DNA from: Smithella sp.
Lineage (GTDB): Bacteria; Desulfobacterota; Syntrophia; Syntrophales; Smithellaceae
NCBI GenBank assembly: GCA_007244375.1
Contig: SCVW01000015.1
Location: forward strand, 1 to 64,000
Direction: 5' to 3'
Length of the DNA: 64,000 nt
Below the pieces are notes generated by a model. The model did not search any database. It worked only from the letters and a program-made list of their open reading frames with translations, and had not been told where the DNA came from. The position numbers were made by a program, and so were the translations under genes. Each line of letters begins with the position of its first letter. Position 1 is the first letter of the stretch. Shown here one piece after another: positions 18,746-27,338 of the stretch.

Positions 18746-19429
18746 TGAAATATTAATAATTTACCTTTCGATATCAAAAATAATCCATAATTAAAATATG
18801 AAGAGGACAGGAAGGGAGGAAAGGCTTTGTCTGCCCTCTTCACACCTGGATGCTCACTTTTTCGGGAAGCCTAAATTACTTGCTATCACTTTTAGTTTCC
18901 TTAATTTTCTCAGGAAAATTTATGGCCGGACTGTTTCCAACCAATATTTATCTTGCGTGTTGTTATTATTAAATCTTACCTCAACAAGTCTCCGGTAATT
19001 GTAACAATAAACACCATTTTTAAGGTACGCAAGAGCTCCCGATTTAGTTACGCACCATGTTTTATATAATGTTATTCAGAGATATTATAAAGCACCGCAA
19101 AACTTTTCAGTATCCAGCCATTAGAAAGTGTCGTTCAAGGTCTTTCCAATCATTTCTTCTCGAACGAGGTTTTTATAGATGAGCATCAAAAAATAATTTT
19201 AAGAAATTATAAAATTCCTATTGACATATTGTAATACAATATGTCAATAACAGACAGTCAACAATAAGTCAATTAAAATTTTCCATTAATCTCGATACGG
19301 GATTGGTATCTTTTGGTAGAGATACCAACCTGAAGTCAACTGAAATTGTTTTATCGATATTGATCATGGAGATATCGATAATGAACGAAACTCAAAATGA
19401 TTGGTTATTTTTCGAGAAAGGATATTTTG
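18746..19429. other. Long control region upstream of the ass/TRAP genes
   Basis: No gene is seen in about 680 bases. The distal part (18800-19200) is featureless. The proximal part holds the 29-bp palindrome at 19220-19248 and two hairpins, TTGGTATCT/AGATACCAA (19303-19328) and ATCGATAT/ATATCGAT (19353-19379). These would lie in the mRNA leader if transcription starts near the palindrome. Confidence 0.55.
19220..19248. promoter_or_regulatory. 29-bp perfect palindrome, likely FadR-type operator
   Basis: The arm ATTGACATATTGTA (19220-19233) is mirrored exactly at 19235-19248 around one central base. Its core TTGTAATACAA (19229-19239) fits the TNGTNNNACNA pattern known for FadR-subfamily operators. 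The arm includes a perfect TTGACA -35 box (19221-19226), so a bound regulator would block a promoter here. The matching -10 (TCAATA at 19244) is poor. Confidence 0.68.
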
Positions 19430-19678
19430 ATGAAACCTAAAAAATTCGCTTGGCTTATCTGTATAAGACTCGTAACATTCCTCATTAATTCTAAATCTGT
19501 GCTTACGCTTCAAGAAAAGACAAAATACGTAAAATTTTTAATTGGATATAAAACAAAACTTTCACCGCAAGAAAGAGAAAAATATGCGGAGGCTTTGATA
19601 GAATCCGCGAGTGGGCTTACATTAACAATCTCATTTTTTATTCAAAATGTTTGTAGAAGGAGGTTTTATGAAATGTAA
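19430..19678 (+). pseudogene. Truncated copy of the TRAP binding-protein N-terminus
   Basis: An 82-residue reading frame starting at an ATG behind GAAAGGAT. It repeats the start of the next gene: a hydrophobic leader, then LTLQEKTKYVKFLIGY and LSPQEREKYAEALIESASG, clearly homologous at DNA level too. After about 64 residues the similarity ends and the frame runs on for some 18 unrelated residues. It overlaps the next start by 11 bases. It is best read as a remnant of a tandem duplication; it could still be translated and exported. Confidence 0.6.
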
Positions 19679-20999
19679 CAACCTTGTAAAATTTCTCTGT
19701 TTGTGTTTGGTTATGTTTTTTATCGGATTACCTTCCACGTTCGCGCTTACACTTCAAGAAAAGGCAAAATACGCTAAGTTCTTGACGGGATACGCAAGCG
19801 AGCTTTCGCCTCAGGAAAAAGAAAAAATTGCAAAGGCCTTGATAGAATCCGCGACAGGGCTCTCATCACAAGAAAAGGCAAAATACGCAAAATTCTTATC
19901 GGGATCCTCAAGAGAATTTACCTGTCAGGAAAGAGAAAAATATTCCAATATTTTTATTGAAACCGCACTTATGATTCCACTTCCAGAAAAACCAAAATAT
20001 GCAAATCTCCCCGGTGTACAGCACTTAAAGAAAGTTAAACCAAATGGTGATTTCTTGTATGTTGTCAAATTGGGTACATTAGTCCCTGAAGGAGTTGGTT
20101 GGGCTGCTTTAATCAAAACAATAATTAATCCTGGGATATTAAAGGTGACAAGCGGGTTGTTATATTTGAACTGGTATTACGGTGGCACAATGGGTGATGA
20201 CCAGGATATATTAGCAAAGATGCGCAATGGACAGTTGCAGGGAGGCGGATTTTCCGGACAGGGAATGCTATTGGCTTGTCCGGAAATGGCTTTGATGGAA
20301 CTGCCTTTCATGTTTGAGAATTATGGTGAGATAGAATATATTTACGCTAAGTTAAGACCGCGTATTAACCTGTGGTTTGAGAAGCATGGGTACCACCTTG
20401 TTCTTTTGGCAGAACAGGATTTTGATCAAATTTACTCCACGAAACTTCCGATTAAGACACCCGACGATTTTAAGAACAGCCGTTTTTTGACGTGGTATGG
20501 TATGGTGGAAGAGAAAGTTTTGAAGGCCGCAGGTGCGAGTCCTTTGCCTATTCGCGTTCCTGAAGTGGCTGCTTCCATCCGCACAAGCGTATGCGATGCC
20601 TTCATCAGTCCAAGCATCTGGGCAGTTGGAACGCAGATGTACACCGTTATGAAATACCTGAATCCTATGCGTATACGTTATTCGCCTGCAGGCGGTGTGA
20701 TAACGATGCAAACATGGAATCTGTTACCTGAAGAAGCTTAAATTGCTATTGATTATTTTGTGATATCAATAGAGAAAGACTTCAGACGGCAAGTTCGTGA
20801 GAGCAATGAAAAATGTCTGAAAGCAATGTATAAGTACGGCATGAAAGAAGTTAAGATGACCCCTGCAGAAATTGATGCTTTAAAGAAGAAAGTCATGCCG
20901 GTATGGGATGAATTAGCCGAAAAAGGGTATTATACCAAAGCCGAATTAGCTGAAGTTAAAGCCCTTTTAGCGGAGTACAGATCCAAAAATAATAAATAA
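19668..20999 (+). pseudogene. TRAP-type (DctP) substrate-binding protein, split by an in-frame stop
   Basis: Periplasmic solute receptor for a TRAP transporter. A signal peptide (to about residue 26, ending PSTFA) is followed by five 19-residue repeats of the form L-[ST]-x-QEK-x-KYAK. The DctP fold then starts with VVKLGTLVPEGVGWAALI. A TAA at 20739-20741 cuts the protein after LLPEEA. The frame continues without shift to 20999 with the C-terminal helices (IEKDFRRQVRESNEKCLKA, then VMPVWDELAEKGYY). The start is ATG 19668 behind AAGGAGG. No DctQ or DctM membrane subunits are nearby. The stop may be a real mutation, a readthrough point or a sequencing error. Confidence 0.82.
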
Positions 21000-21244
21000 A
21001 TAATTTGTTTAGTAAACATTGATTTAGGATAAGGATAAAATACAAAATTTTAAAGCGGTTATTCCTCAATTATGGAAATAAGAAAGCAAACTCAAATATG
21101 AAAAACATCGTGCGGATGAAGGGAACCAGTTAAAGGACTGTCCGCGATCATAGAAATCTATAAAAACAAAATAGCAGATAAAGAAATAAATTTAAAGCAA
21201 GAAGTAGAAATTTAAAAATAGACAATTATGAGGAGGTGATATTA
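21000..21244. other. Degraded coding-like stretch before assC
   Basis: Between about 21090 and 21214 two overlapping frames read as one coiled-coil peptide if a one-base slip near 21140 is allowed (KYEKHRADEGNQLKD then SAIIEIYKNKIADKE). This suggests a small gene lost to frameshift; I do not recognise it. A strong GAGGAGGTGAT ribosome-binding site for assC lies at the end. Confidence 0.3.
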
Positions 21245-21409
21245 ATGCCGTTATGCAAGGAATGCAAGAAGTTCTTTCCTGTAAAGGAAGATCCAAACAA
21301 AGGAGACTGCGTTCAAAGAGTGGTTGATCCGAGACAGGCCTACTACAAAGCAAAACCGGTAGGAGCAAATATGGACGCAAGTTCGTGCTCTTCATTTGAG
21401 AAGATATAA
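21245..21409 (+). CDS. assC: Alkylsuccinate synthase gamma subunit (AssC/BssC-like)
   Basis: A 54-residue protein: MPLCKECKKFFPV at the start, GDCVQRVVDPRQAYYKAKPV in the middle, and a last cysteine in SSCSSFEKI. Four cysteines in this order match the small BssC/AssC subunits, which bind an Fe-S cluster and cover the glycyl-radical subunit. The ATG has a near-perfect ribosome-binding site. It stands upstream of assA in the usual order, but with an extra small gene and a dead assC copy in between. Confidence 0.8.
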   Translation: MPLCKECKKFFPVKEDPNKGDCVQRVVDPRQAYYKAKPVGANMDASSCSSFEKI

Positions 21410-21486
21410 AAACAGATCATTTGCTTACCCGTATTAAAAAGGAGAGTAAGCTGAAAAGCCAAAAGGTTAAGAAGGGAGGAAATTGT

Positions 21487-21855
21487 ATGGCACAAAATGA
21501 TAAATGGAAGCAGGCTTTATCCGCAGCAATGTCAGCAAGCCATCGATCTTCGGGTGTGGAGGAACGGGAGAAGGTACCGGAAATCAGTTGTGGGTTATGC
21601 AAGAATTTTTCTGAGACCGCCTTTTCGTCGGATGGCCGAGGGACGTGCCGGATACTTAAATCAGGTTCGGATATAAGTCTGGAGAAACCTGTTTATATTT
21701 TGGAGGGAGACGTATCATATTTTGTAAAATTTAATACGGACGCTGCGCGTTGTGAGCGGTTTGAAAGGATGGAGTTAATAGATACGGATGGTTCGGAGTG
21801 TGCGGACCCGGCTTATCGTAGATCACAACGTCAGATGGAAAAGATTGTGAAGTAA
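21487..21855 (+). CDS. Small cysteine-rich protein, possible extra synthase subunit
   Basis: A 122-residue soluble protein. The central block ISCGLCKNFSE, then GTCRIL, then AARCERFERM gives a CxxC-C-C pattern like the small Fe-S subunits of fumarate-adding enzymes, with a longer N-terminal arm and a tail ending PAYRRSQRQMEK. It lies between assC and assA, all on one strand with good ribosome-binding sites (GGGAGG here). The (1-methylalkyl)succinate synthase of strain HxN1 is reported to have a fourth small subunit, MasB; this may be its counterpart, but I cannot confirm homology. Confidence 0.5.
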   Translation: MAQNDKWKQALSAAMSASHRSSGVEEREKVPEISCGLCKNFSETAFSSDGRGTCRILKSGSDISLEKPVYILEGDVSYFVKFNTDAARCERFERMELIDTDGSECADPAYRRSQRQMEKIVK

Positions 21856-21882
21856 GACAAAAAACTAAAAAAATGAGGAGAA

Positions 21883-22016
21883 TGTAAGAGTTCTTCTCGT
21901 TAGAGGATGATAATCTGAATCATGATAGTGCGTACAAACGGGTAATGGATACAAAGCAGGCCTATTACAGGAAGATGAAAATTGATGAGCTATTGACCTC
22001 AATAAGATTAAATTGA
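21883..22016 (+). pseudogene. Remnant of a second assC copy
   Basis: The frame 21888-22016 reads EFFSLEDDNLNHD, then AYKRVMDTKQAYYRK, which matches assC (KFFPVKEDPN, then CVQRVVDPRQAYYKA). It has no start codon. A preceding TGTAAG would encode the CK of the CKEFF motif only if one lost base were restored. The middle cysteine is gone and the tail diverges. It ends 32 bases before the assA start. Confidence 0.7.
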
Positions 22017-22048
22017 AATATCAAAAAGATAATCATGGAGGGTATATT

Positions 22049-24550
22049 ATGGCAGAGGCAGCAGTAAACATTAAAGAACTGGAAAAAAATCAAGAATGGT
22101 GGCGTGCAGCAGAACTGAAACGGTCTAAGCGCTTGGATTACCTGCGAAAAGCTGTATGGAAGAAAGGAGCCGTCGGCGGATTATATGCTCCCGGCATAAA
22201 AGTGGACATGGAAAGAGCTGGTCTTTTTACGGATGGCTATTTTGCCAATCTGAATGATCCGGGAATGGTGCGTCATGCCAAGGCGGTGGCCAATGTGCTG
22301 GATAACATCACTATTTTTATCACCGACCAGGCACAGCTGGTGGGTTATGTAGGTAGTCTCCCTCATACCATCAGTTGGCTAATCGAAGGCGGCGCCTTGT
22401 TGAACGAGGAAGTTTATAACGAACCAGGTATTGCACCGGAACCTGAGGCAGAATCGCTGAAGAAGATTGCGGCAATGATGGACAGATGGAACGGACATAC
22501 CGTTCAGGACAAGTTCATACCTTATGTTCTCTCATTTGCCGCGGAAGAGGGTGTCAAACTTTTAAGCGGCGCCGTCGGTTGGGGACTTCCTCTATCCATT
22601 TCCGGTTACAATGGCAAGGATTACGAATACATTCTGACAGGCAAACGCGGCTTTGAGGACATTATTGAGGATATTGACCGCAGACAAAACGATATGACGG
22701 AGAAAGCAAGAAAAAAAGCCGGTCCGGAATATCTCCATGTGGGTCTCCGAATGATGAATTGGGAAGGCATGAAAATTGTGTTGCAGGCGGTTATCCGTTA
22801 CGCCAATCGGTATGCGAGACTGGCAAAGATTGTTGCGGAGAACTACGAAACCAATCCGAAGTGCAGGGAAGAGCTTCTGCGAATTGCTGAAACCTGTGAA
22901 CGTGTTCCCGCAAAGCCTCAGCGAAATTTACAGGAATCTCTCCAGTTCGACCACTTCCTGCAGGTTGTGGAACGGTTTGAATCAGGTGGAGGTGCCTGGC
23001 CGTCCCGTCCGGACTATTATCATGGTCCGTGGTATGACAAAGACGTCAACATTGACAAACGATTGACCAAGGAAGAAGCACTGGATCTCGTGGGTGAATT
23101 CATGATTCGGGCTCATGAAGTAGGAGCCTTTTTCCCTCGTTGGACCCGAGAAGGCCTTCAGGGAATTACAGGAACATGGGTCTGGACATTGGGCGGTGTA
23201 AAGCAGGATGGGACTGATGCCTGCAACGACATGACCATTGCCATGCTTCAGGCCGCGCGTCTTGTTCGCGTGTCCAACCCGACTTTTGCCTTCCGCTGGC
23301 ACCCGCAGGTAAAAGACGAAGTCATGCGGGAATGCTTTGAATGCATCCGTCAGGGTCTGGGATATCCCTCTATGAGGAATGATCCGGTTCTGATAACCAA
23401 TGCGATGCACTGGCACGGCCATCCCATCGAGGAGGCAAGAACCTGGGTTCATCAGGCCTGCATGTCGCCGTGTCCTACAACGAAAAATGGTTTCCAACCC
23501 ATGCGTATGGCCTCAGCCACTGCCAATATGGCCAAGGTTGTTGAATATGCCTTATTTAACGGCTACGATAAAGTCGTGAATATGCAGATGGGTCCGCAAA
23601 CGGGTGACGCGCGGAACTTCAAGAGCTTTGATGAGCTCTACAACGCCTGGGCAGAGCAGCTCAAGTGGCTTATGAATCTGCTGACCATGTCCGTCAATTT
23701 TGGTCGTGCTATGTCTCCCGAGATGTGTCCACGATCGTTTTTGTCGGCGATTTCCGAACGCTCTGTTGAAAGCGGTCTGGATGCAGTTTCTCCGGAAGGT
23801 GATCGCGGCAATTCCTGGATAACAGCGTTCACCTGGGTGGAAAACATCGACAGTCTGGCCGCGGTGAAAAAACTTGTCTTCGATGATAAAAAATACACAA
23901 TGGACCAGTTAATAACTGCCCTGGATACCAATTGGGAAGGCTATGAGGAAATGCGTCTGGATTTCGTGAAAAACGCGCCTAAATGGGGAAACGATGATGA
24001 CTATGTTGATGATATTATGCTGAAGTGCTTAAGAGAGGCCGCTCAATTTTCCAAAGTAATCAAAGACCCCTCCGGAAACAACTGGCCGATATTGCCGGAA
24101 AACGTCAGTGGCAATATTCACTACGCCAATATCGTGCGTGCGTTACCAAATGGCAGAAGACTTGGCGACGCCCTGTATGACGGCGGCATTTCTCCTGGAC
24201 CTGGATTGGATAAGAAAGGCCCGACAGCGGTGTTGAAGTCTTGCGGGAAAATAAACCACATAACTGATGGACGTGCGTTTTTGCTGAATCAGCGATTATC
24301 GCCGACTCAGTTATCCGGAGAGAAGGGTTATCAATTATGGAGATCCTATATGCATACCTGGGCAGATCTTGGACTGGACCATATTCAATTCAACGTGATT
24401 GACGACGCAACACTGCGATCAGCCCAGAGGGAGCCTGAAAAATATCAGGAAGTTATTGTTCGCGTTGCCGGATACAGTGCACATTTTGTGGACATCAGCC
24501 GCAAGACGCAGGATAACATCATCCAGCGCACAGTTCAGGGAATTGCTTAG
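22049..24550 (+). CDS. assA: Alkylsuccinate synthase catalytic subunit (glycyl radical enzyme)
   Basis: Adds an alkane, or a related hydrocarbon, across fumarate to start anaerobic degradation. The 833 residues fit the AssA/BssA class. The active-site cysteine is C471 in QACMSPCP. The glycyl-radical loop RVAGYSAHF near the C-terminus puts the radical on G808. The start is ATG 22049, giving the MAEAAV N-terminus behind a GGAGGG site; the frame is open a little further upstream. The overall sequence reads closer to AssA than to toluene-type BssA, but I judged this without alignment. assB follows after a hairpin. The radical-SAM activase (AssD) it needs is not in this window. Confidence 0.87.
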   Translation: MAEAAVNIKELEKNQEWWRAAELKRSKRLDYLRKAVWKKGAVGGLYAPGIKVDMERAGLFTDGYFANLNDPGMVRHAKAVANVLDNITIFITDQAQLVGYVGSLPHTISWLIEGGALLNEEVYNEPGIAPEPEAESLKKIAAMMDRWNGHTVQDKFIPYVLSFAAEEGVKLLSGAVGWGLPLSISGYNGKDYEYILTGKRGFEDIIEDIDRRQNDMTEKARKKAGPEYLHVGLRMMNWEGMKIVLQAVIRYANRYARLAKIVAENYETNPKCREELLRIAETCERVPAKPQRNLQESLQFDHFLQVVERFESGGGAWPSRPDYYHGPWYDKDVNIDKRLTKEEALDLVGEFMIRAHEVGAFFPRWTREGLQGITGTWVWTLGGVKQDGTDACNDMTIAMLQAARLVRVSNPTFAFRWHPQVKDEVMRECFECIRQGLGYPSMRNDPVLITNAMHWHGHPIEEARTWVHQACMSPCPTTKNGFQPMRMASATANMAKVVEYALFNGYDKVVNMQMGPQTGDARNFKSFDELYNAWAEQLKWLMNLLTMSVNFGRAMSPEMCPRSFLSAISERSVESGLDAVSPEGDRGNSWITAFTWVENIDSLAAVKKLVFDDKKYTMDQLITALDTNWEGYEEMRLDFVKNAPKWGNDDDYVDDIMLKCLREAAQFSKVIKDPSGNNWPILPENVSGNIHYANIVRALPNGRRLGDALYDGGISPGPGLDKKGPTAVLKSCGKINHITDGRAFLLNQRLSPTQLSGEKGYQLWRSYMHTWADLGLDHIQFNVIDDATLRSAQREPEKYQEVIVRVAGYSAHFVDISRKTQDNIIQRTVQGIA

Positions 24551-24559
24551 ACTTTTAAT

Positions 24560-24613
24560 AAGGTAGGGGTGGGGGAATGTTAAATATGGATAGATAATCC
24601 CCCACCTCCTTAC
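24560..24613 (+). other. Intercistronic stem-loop between assA and assB
   Basis: GGTGGGGGA (24568-24576) pairs perfectly with TCCCCCACC (24598-24606), and flanking AAGG/CCTT-like bases extend it imperfectly. There is no T-run after it, so it looks more like an mRNA processing or stability element than a terminator. Confidence 0.6.
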
Positions 24614-24669
24614 TGAAATAACAAGAAGAGACGTAGATACAATCCACGGACACAAAGGAGAAAGAAGAT

Positions 24670-24885
24670 ATGAAATGTGTTGAATGTAAATTTGATGGTT
24701 CTATTGAAAAATTCCGCTATCTGTATAATGCCCGGATCGATTCGTCGCTTACATTGAGACAGTGTCCCAACTGTCAGGCATGGCTGGCCGTGGATGAGTT
24801 GACCGGCGCAGTTAAAGAGAAGGTCGGTTTGGGTGAAGCACCATGGGGCAAGTCGGCTGGTATCGAAGGCTTGGCAACAGATTAA
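24670..24885 (+). CDS. assB: Alkylsuccinate synthase beta subunit (AssB/BssB-like)
   Basis: A 71-residue protein with two CxxC pairs: MKCVECKFDGS at the start and RQCPNCQAWLAVDELTG in the middle. This is the pattern of the beta subunit of fumarate-adding glycyl-radical enzymes, which binds a [4Fe-4S] cluster and regulates access to the active site. AAAGGAG precedes the ATG. It is the last gene of the ass group; the next gene is on the other strand. Confidence 0.8.
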   Translation: MKCVECKFDGSIEKFRYLYNARIDSSLTLRQCPNCQAWLAVDELTGAVKEKVGLGEAPWGKSAGIEGLATD

Positions 24886-25028
24886 CTAGTGAAAAAACTC
24901 AGCTTAAATTTGCCGGTGCTGATGTAAAACATTCACCTTGTAATTTTAATCATTAGCTCTTGATGGCGGGTAATAAATCTGTGTATTTGAAATAATTGAC
25001 CATGTGCCTGTTTACTTGGTGTTTTAAT

Positions 25029-25874
25029 CTATTTGTCGGTCTTAAAATAGGGCAACGCCAGCTGTATTTTCTTCAGAGCCTGTTTTTCAAGCTGGCGTGC
25101 CCGTTCTCGCGAGATATTATATTTTAATCCTATCTCCTGTAGAGTCTTGGGATCATCGGCCATTACACGGTTAAGAATAATGTAGCTTTCTCTTTCATTT
25201 AATTTTGCCAGAGCCCCAGCGATATCACGTCGAATTAAGCTCCTTTCTTCATCTTTAATTAAAGATGACTCCTGATCTTCGCCTTCGTAAGTGAGGAAAT
25301 CGATATGTGAATTATCGCCGTCTTCCTTGATGAATTCATTCAGTGAGACATCCCGTGAACCAAGACGCAATTCCATTTCTGCTACTTCGGAGTCTTTAAC
25401 TCCCAGTGACGAAGCGATTTCGTCAAACTCTGGATTTTTCTTCGAGAGGGTTTCCAGTTCTTTTTTGGTTTGATTTAATTTGAAAAACAGTTTCCTTTGT
25501 GCCTGTGTTGTACCGATTTTGACAATGCTCCACGATTTGATCAGGTAATTCTGAATATATGCTCGAATCCACCACACAGCATAAGAAATCAACCGGTAAC
25601 CCTTGTAGGGATCGAATTTTTTAACGGCGTGAATAAGACCTACGTTGCCTTCCTGGATTAAATCAGCAAGTTTAAAACCATAGGTGCGGTATTCGTGGGC
25701 AATTTTGACTACAAAGCGCAGATTCGAAACAATCAGTTTTTCAGCAGCATCCACATTGCCATACTTTTTTAATTGTACAGCAAGCCTGAATTCCTCTTCC
25801 GCAGATAAAAGAGGAAAGCGATTGATTTCGGCTATGTATAAATCAAGAGTGCCGGTTTGTACTGGTAGTTTCAA
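25029..25874 (-). CDS. rpoH: RNA polymerase heat-shock sigma factor (sigma-32 class)
   Basis: A 281-residue sigma-70-family protein. Region 1.2/2.1 starts DLYIAEINRFPLLSAEEEF. Region 2 has DLIQEGNVGLIHAVKKFDPYKGYRL, then AVWWIRAYIQNYL. Region 4 has LQEIGLKYNISRERARQLE. Length and the region 2 sequence fit RpoH rather than RpoD. The start is TTG, with GGGAG upstream; the nearby ATG is out of frame. ClpB and HtpX, classical heat-shock proteins, are encoded 3 kb away. Confidence 0.88.
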   Translation of the reverse strand: MKLPVQTGTLDLYIAEINRFPLLSAEEEFRLAVQLKKYGNVDAAEKLIVSNLRFVVKIAHEYRTYGFKLADLIQEGNVGLIHAVKKFDPYKGYRLISYAVWWIRAYIQNYLIKSWSIVKIGTTQAQRKLFFKLNQTKKELETLSKKNPEFDEIASSLGVKDSEVAEMELRLGSRDVSLNEFIKEDGDNSHIDFLTYEGEDQESSLIKDEERSLIRRDIAGALAKLNERESYIILNRVMADDPKTLQEIGLKYNISRERARQLEKQALKKIQLALPYFKTDK

Positions 25875-25907
25875 CTTGTAATTCTCCCATTAATTTATCC
25901 AAAATAA

Positions 25908-25936
25908 ATTCTATCCAACTATAATTTCCCGGTCAA
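25908..25936 (-). promoter_or_regulatory. Sigma-70 promoter of rpoH
   Basis: On the minus strand TTGACC (25936-25931) and TAGAAT (25913-25908) are separated by exactly 17 bases, about 35 bases before the start codon. Confidence 0.65.
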
Positions 25937-26022
25937 GATAATAATGAGAGAAAGAAGTAGTTTTAATTGTTTATAATAAAATGGTATAAATTTATAGAAC
26001 TAACTTTTCAAAAGGATGAATT

Positions 26023-26964
26023 ATGATTTCAAAAATTAATCGCAAGCTTATACTTTTTATTTGTGTGCTTTGCTTAACTTTGTCTTTACTGGTTATTAAT
26101 TGTGGTGGAGGAGAAGGTGCAGGAAATACAAACAATTCATCGGGCCAAACAGCGACCGTTATCGCGGACTATCAAGCCGCTGCTGACTTTGATTCCATAC
26201 CGCAAAGCGCCGTAGAACAGGCTAAATCCGATTTGCATATTGCTTACGGTCATACTTCGCACGGCAGTCAAATTATTACAGGTATGGACGCTTTGGCTGC
26301 GGCAGATGTTCTTTATTACTGGAATGAAGGGGGTACGGGTGGAGCTCTTGATTTAGATGATTATGCTATGGATGGGGACGTTGGATATTATCCCGCTTGG
26401 GTAAATAATACATATACGTATCTTGGTGATCCGGATCCTTCCACAGGAAGGGGCACGAACAATCCCGATGTCAATGTTATTATCTGGTCCTGGTGCGGGC
26501 AGGCATCGGGCTATACGGAACAGCAAATGACAGACTATTATCTTACTCCCATGACTCAACTGGAAACGGATTATCCGGGAATTAAATTTGTTTATATGAC
26601 CGGCCATCTTGACGGAAGCGGTCAAAATGGAAATCTGAATCTCCGCAATCAGCAAATTCGCAACTACTGCACTGCCAACAACAAGATACTCTTCGATTTT
26701 GCCGATATTGAAAGTTATGATCCTGACGGTTTAATAAATTATATGCCTTTACTGGCCAATGATAATTGTGATTATGATAATGATGGCGACGAGACTAGGG
26801 AAAGTAACTGGGCTGTAAACTGGATTGCCGCAAATCCCGGTCATTCATTAACAACTTTAGCGAGTAGTTGTGGCAGTTGCGCTCACAGTCAAAGATTGAA
26901 CTGTGTATTGAAAGGATGCGCCGCCTGGTGGTTATGGGCAAGGCTTGCCGGCTGGAATCCCTGA
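26023..26964 (+). CDS. Exported lipoprotein-like protein of unknown function
   Basis: A 313-residue protein. The first 27 residues are a hydrophobic leader ending LLVINC, followed by a Gly/Asn/Ser-rich linker, so it is probably a lipoprotein with the anchor at C27; the asparagine before the cysteine is unusual. The body has short conserved-looking motifs AYGHTSHGSQ, IIWSWCGQ and YMTGHLDG, which hint at a hydrolase-like pocket. Four C-terminal cysteines (SSCGSCAHS, LNCVLKGC) could form disulfides. I do not recognise the family. Single gene. Confidence 0.7.
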   Translation: MISKINRKLILFICVLCLTLSLLVINCGGGEGAGNTNNSSGQTATVIADYQAAADFDSIPQSAVEQAKSDLHIAYGHTSHGSQIITGMDALAAADVLYYWNEGGTGGALDLDDYAMDGDVGYYPAWVNNTYTYLGDPDPSTGRGTNNPDVNVIIWSWCGQASGYTEQQMTDYYLTPMTQLETDYPGIKFVYMTGHLDGSGQNGNLNLRNQQIRNYCTANNKILFDFADIESYDPDGLINYMPLLANDNCDYDNDGDETRESNWAVNWIAANPGHSLTTLASSCGSCAHSQRLNCVLKGCAAWWLWARLAGWNP

Positions 26965-27338
26965 AATTTGTTTCGGGGACTTCGGGTAATATGGCATTTA
27001 ATTATCTTAACCGCATTGCGGACATTCTGAATCCACCCCATCATACCCAGACATTTTGAAAGTATACATTAAAAAATGGCATACAATAAATAGCGACAAA
27101 TCTTTAAATCTTGAATCATTAAAAAAGTGTATTGAAATTAGTCATTTTTTGGCATGTCCCTCCTTGACAGAGGTCATAATTGTGCTTATTCTAAGCCACG
27201 GGTATAATTGCTTAAATAAGTTTCGGTTATTATGCCCGTGGCTGTATCCCGACAAAGTCGGGATTCGACTTACAGATTTCAATGCACGGCGTTTTTGAAA
27301 TTTGAGTCTCACAAAAAAATTCAAAACAGGGTGAGTTA
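26965..27338. other. Promoter and structured leader of the dac-clpB-htpX genes
   Basis: No gene is seen. A good promoter (27164-27192) is followed at once by AGCCACGGG (27194-27202) pairing with CCCGTGGCT (27235-27243), then by a hairpin ATCCCGAC/GTCGGGAT with a 3-base loop (27246-27264). The transcript would therefore begin with two strong stems, about 75 bases before the first gene. Confidence 0.6.
27164..27192 (+). promoter_or_regulatory. Sigma-70 promoter upstream of the diadenylate cyclase gene
   Basis: TTGACA (27164-27169) and TATTCT (27187-27192) are 17 bases apart. No sigma-32 consensus was seen even though clpB and htpX follow. Confidence 0.65.
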
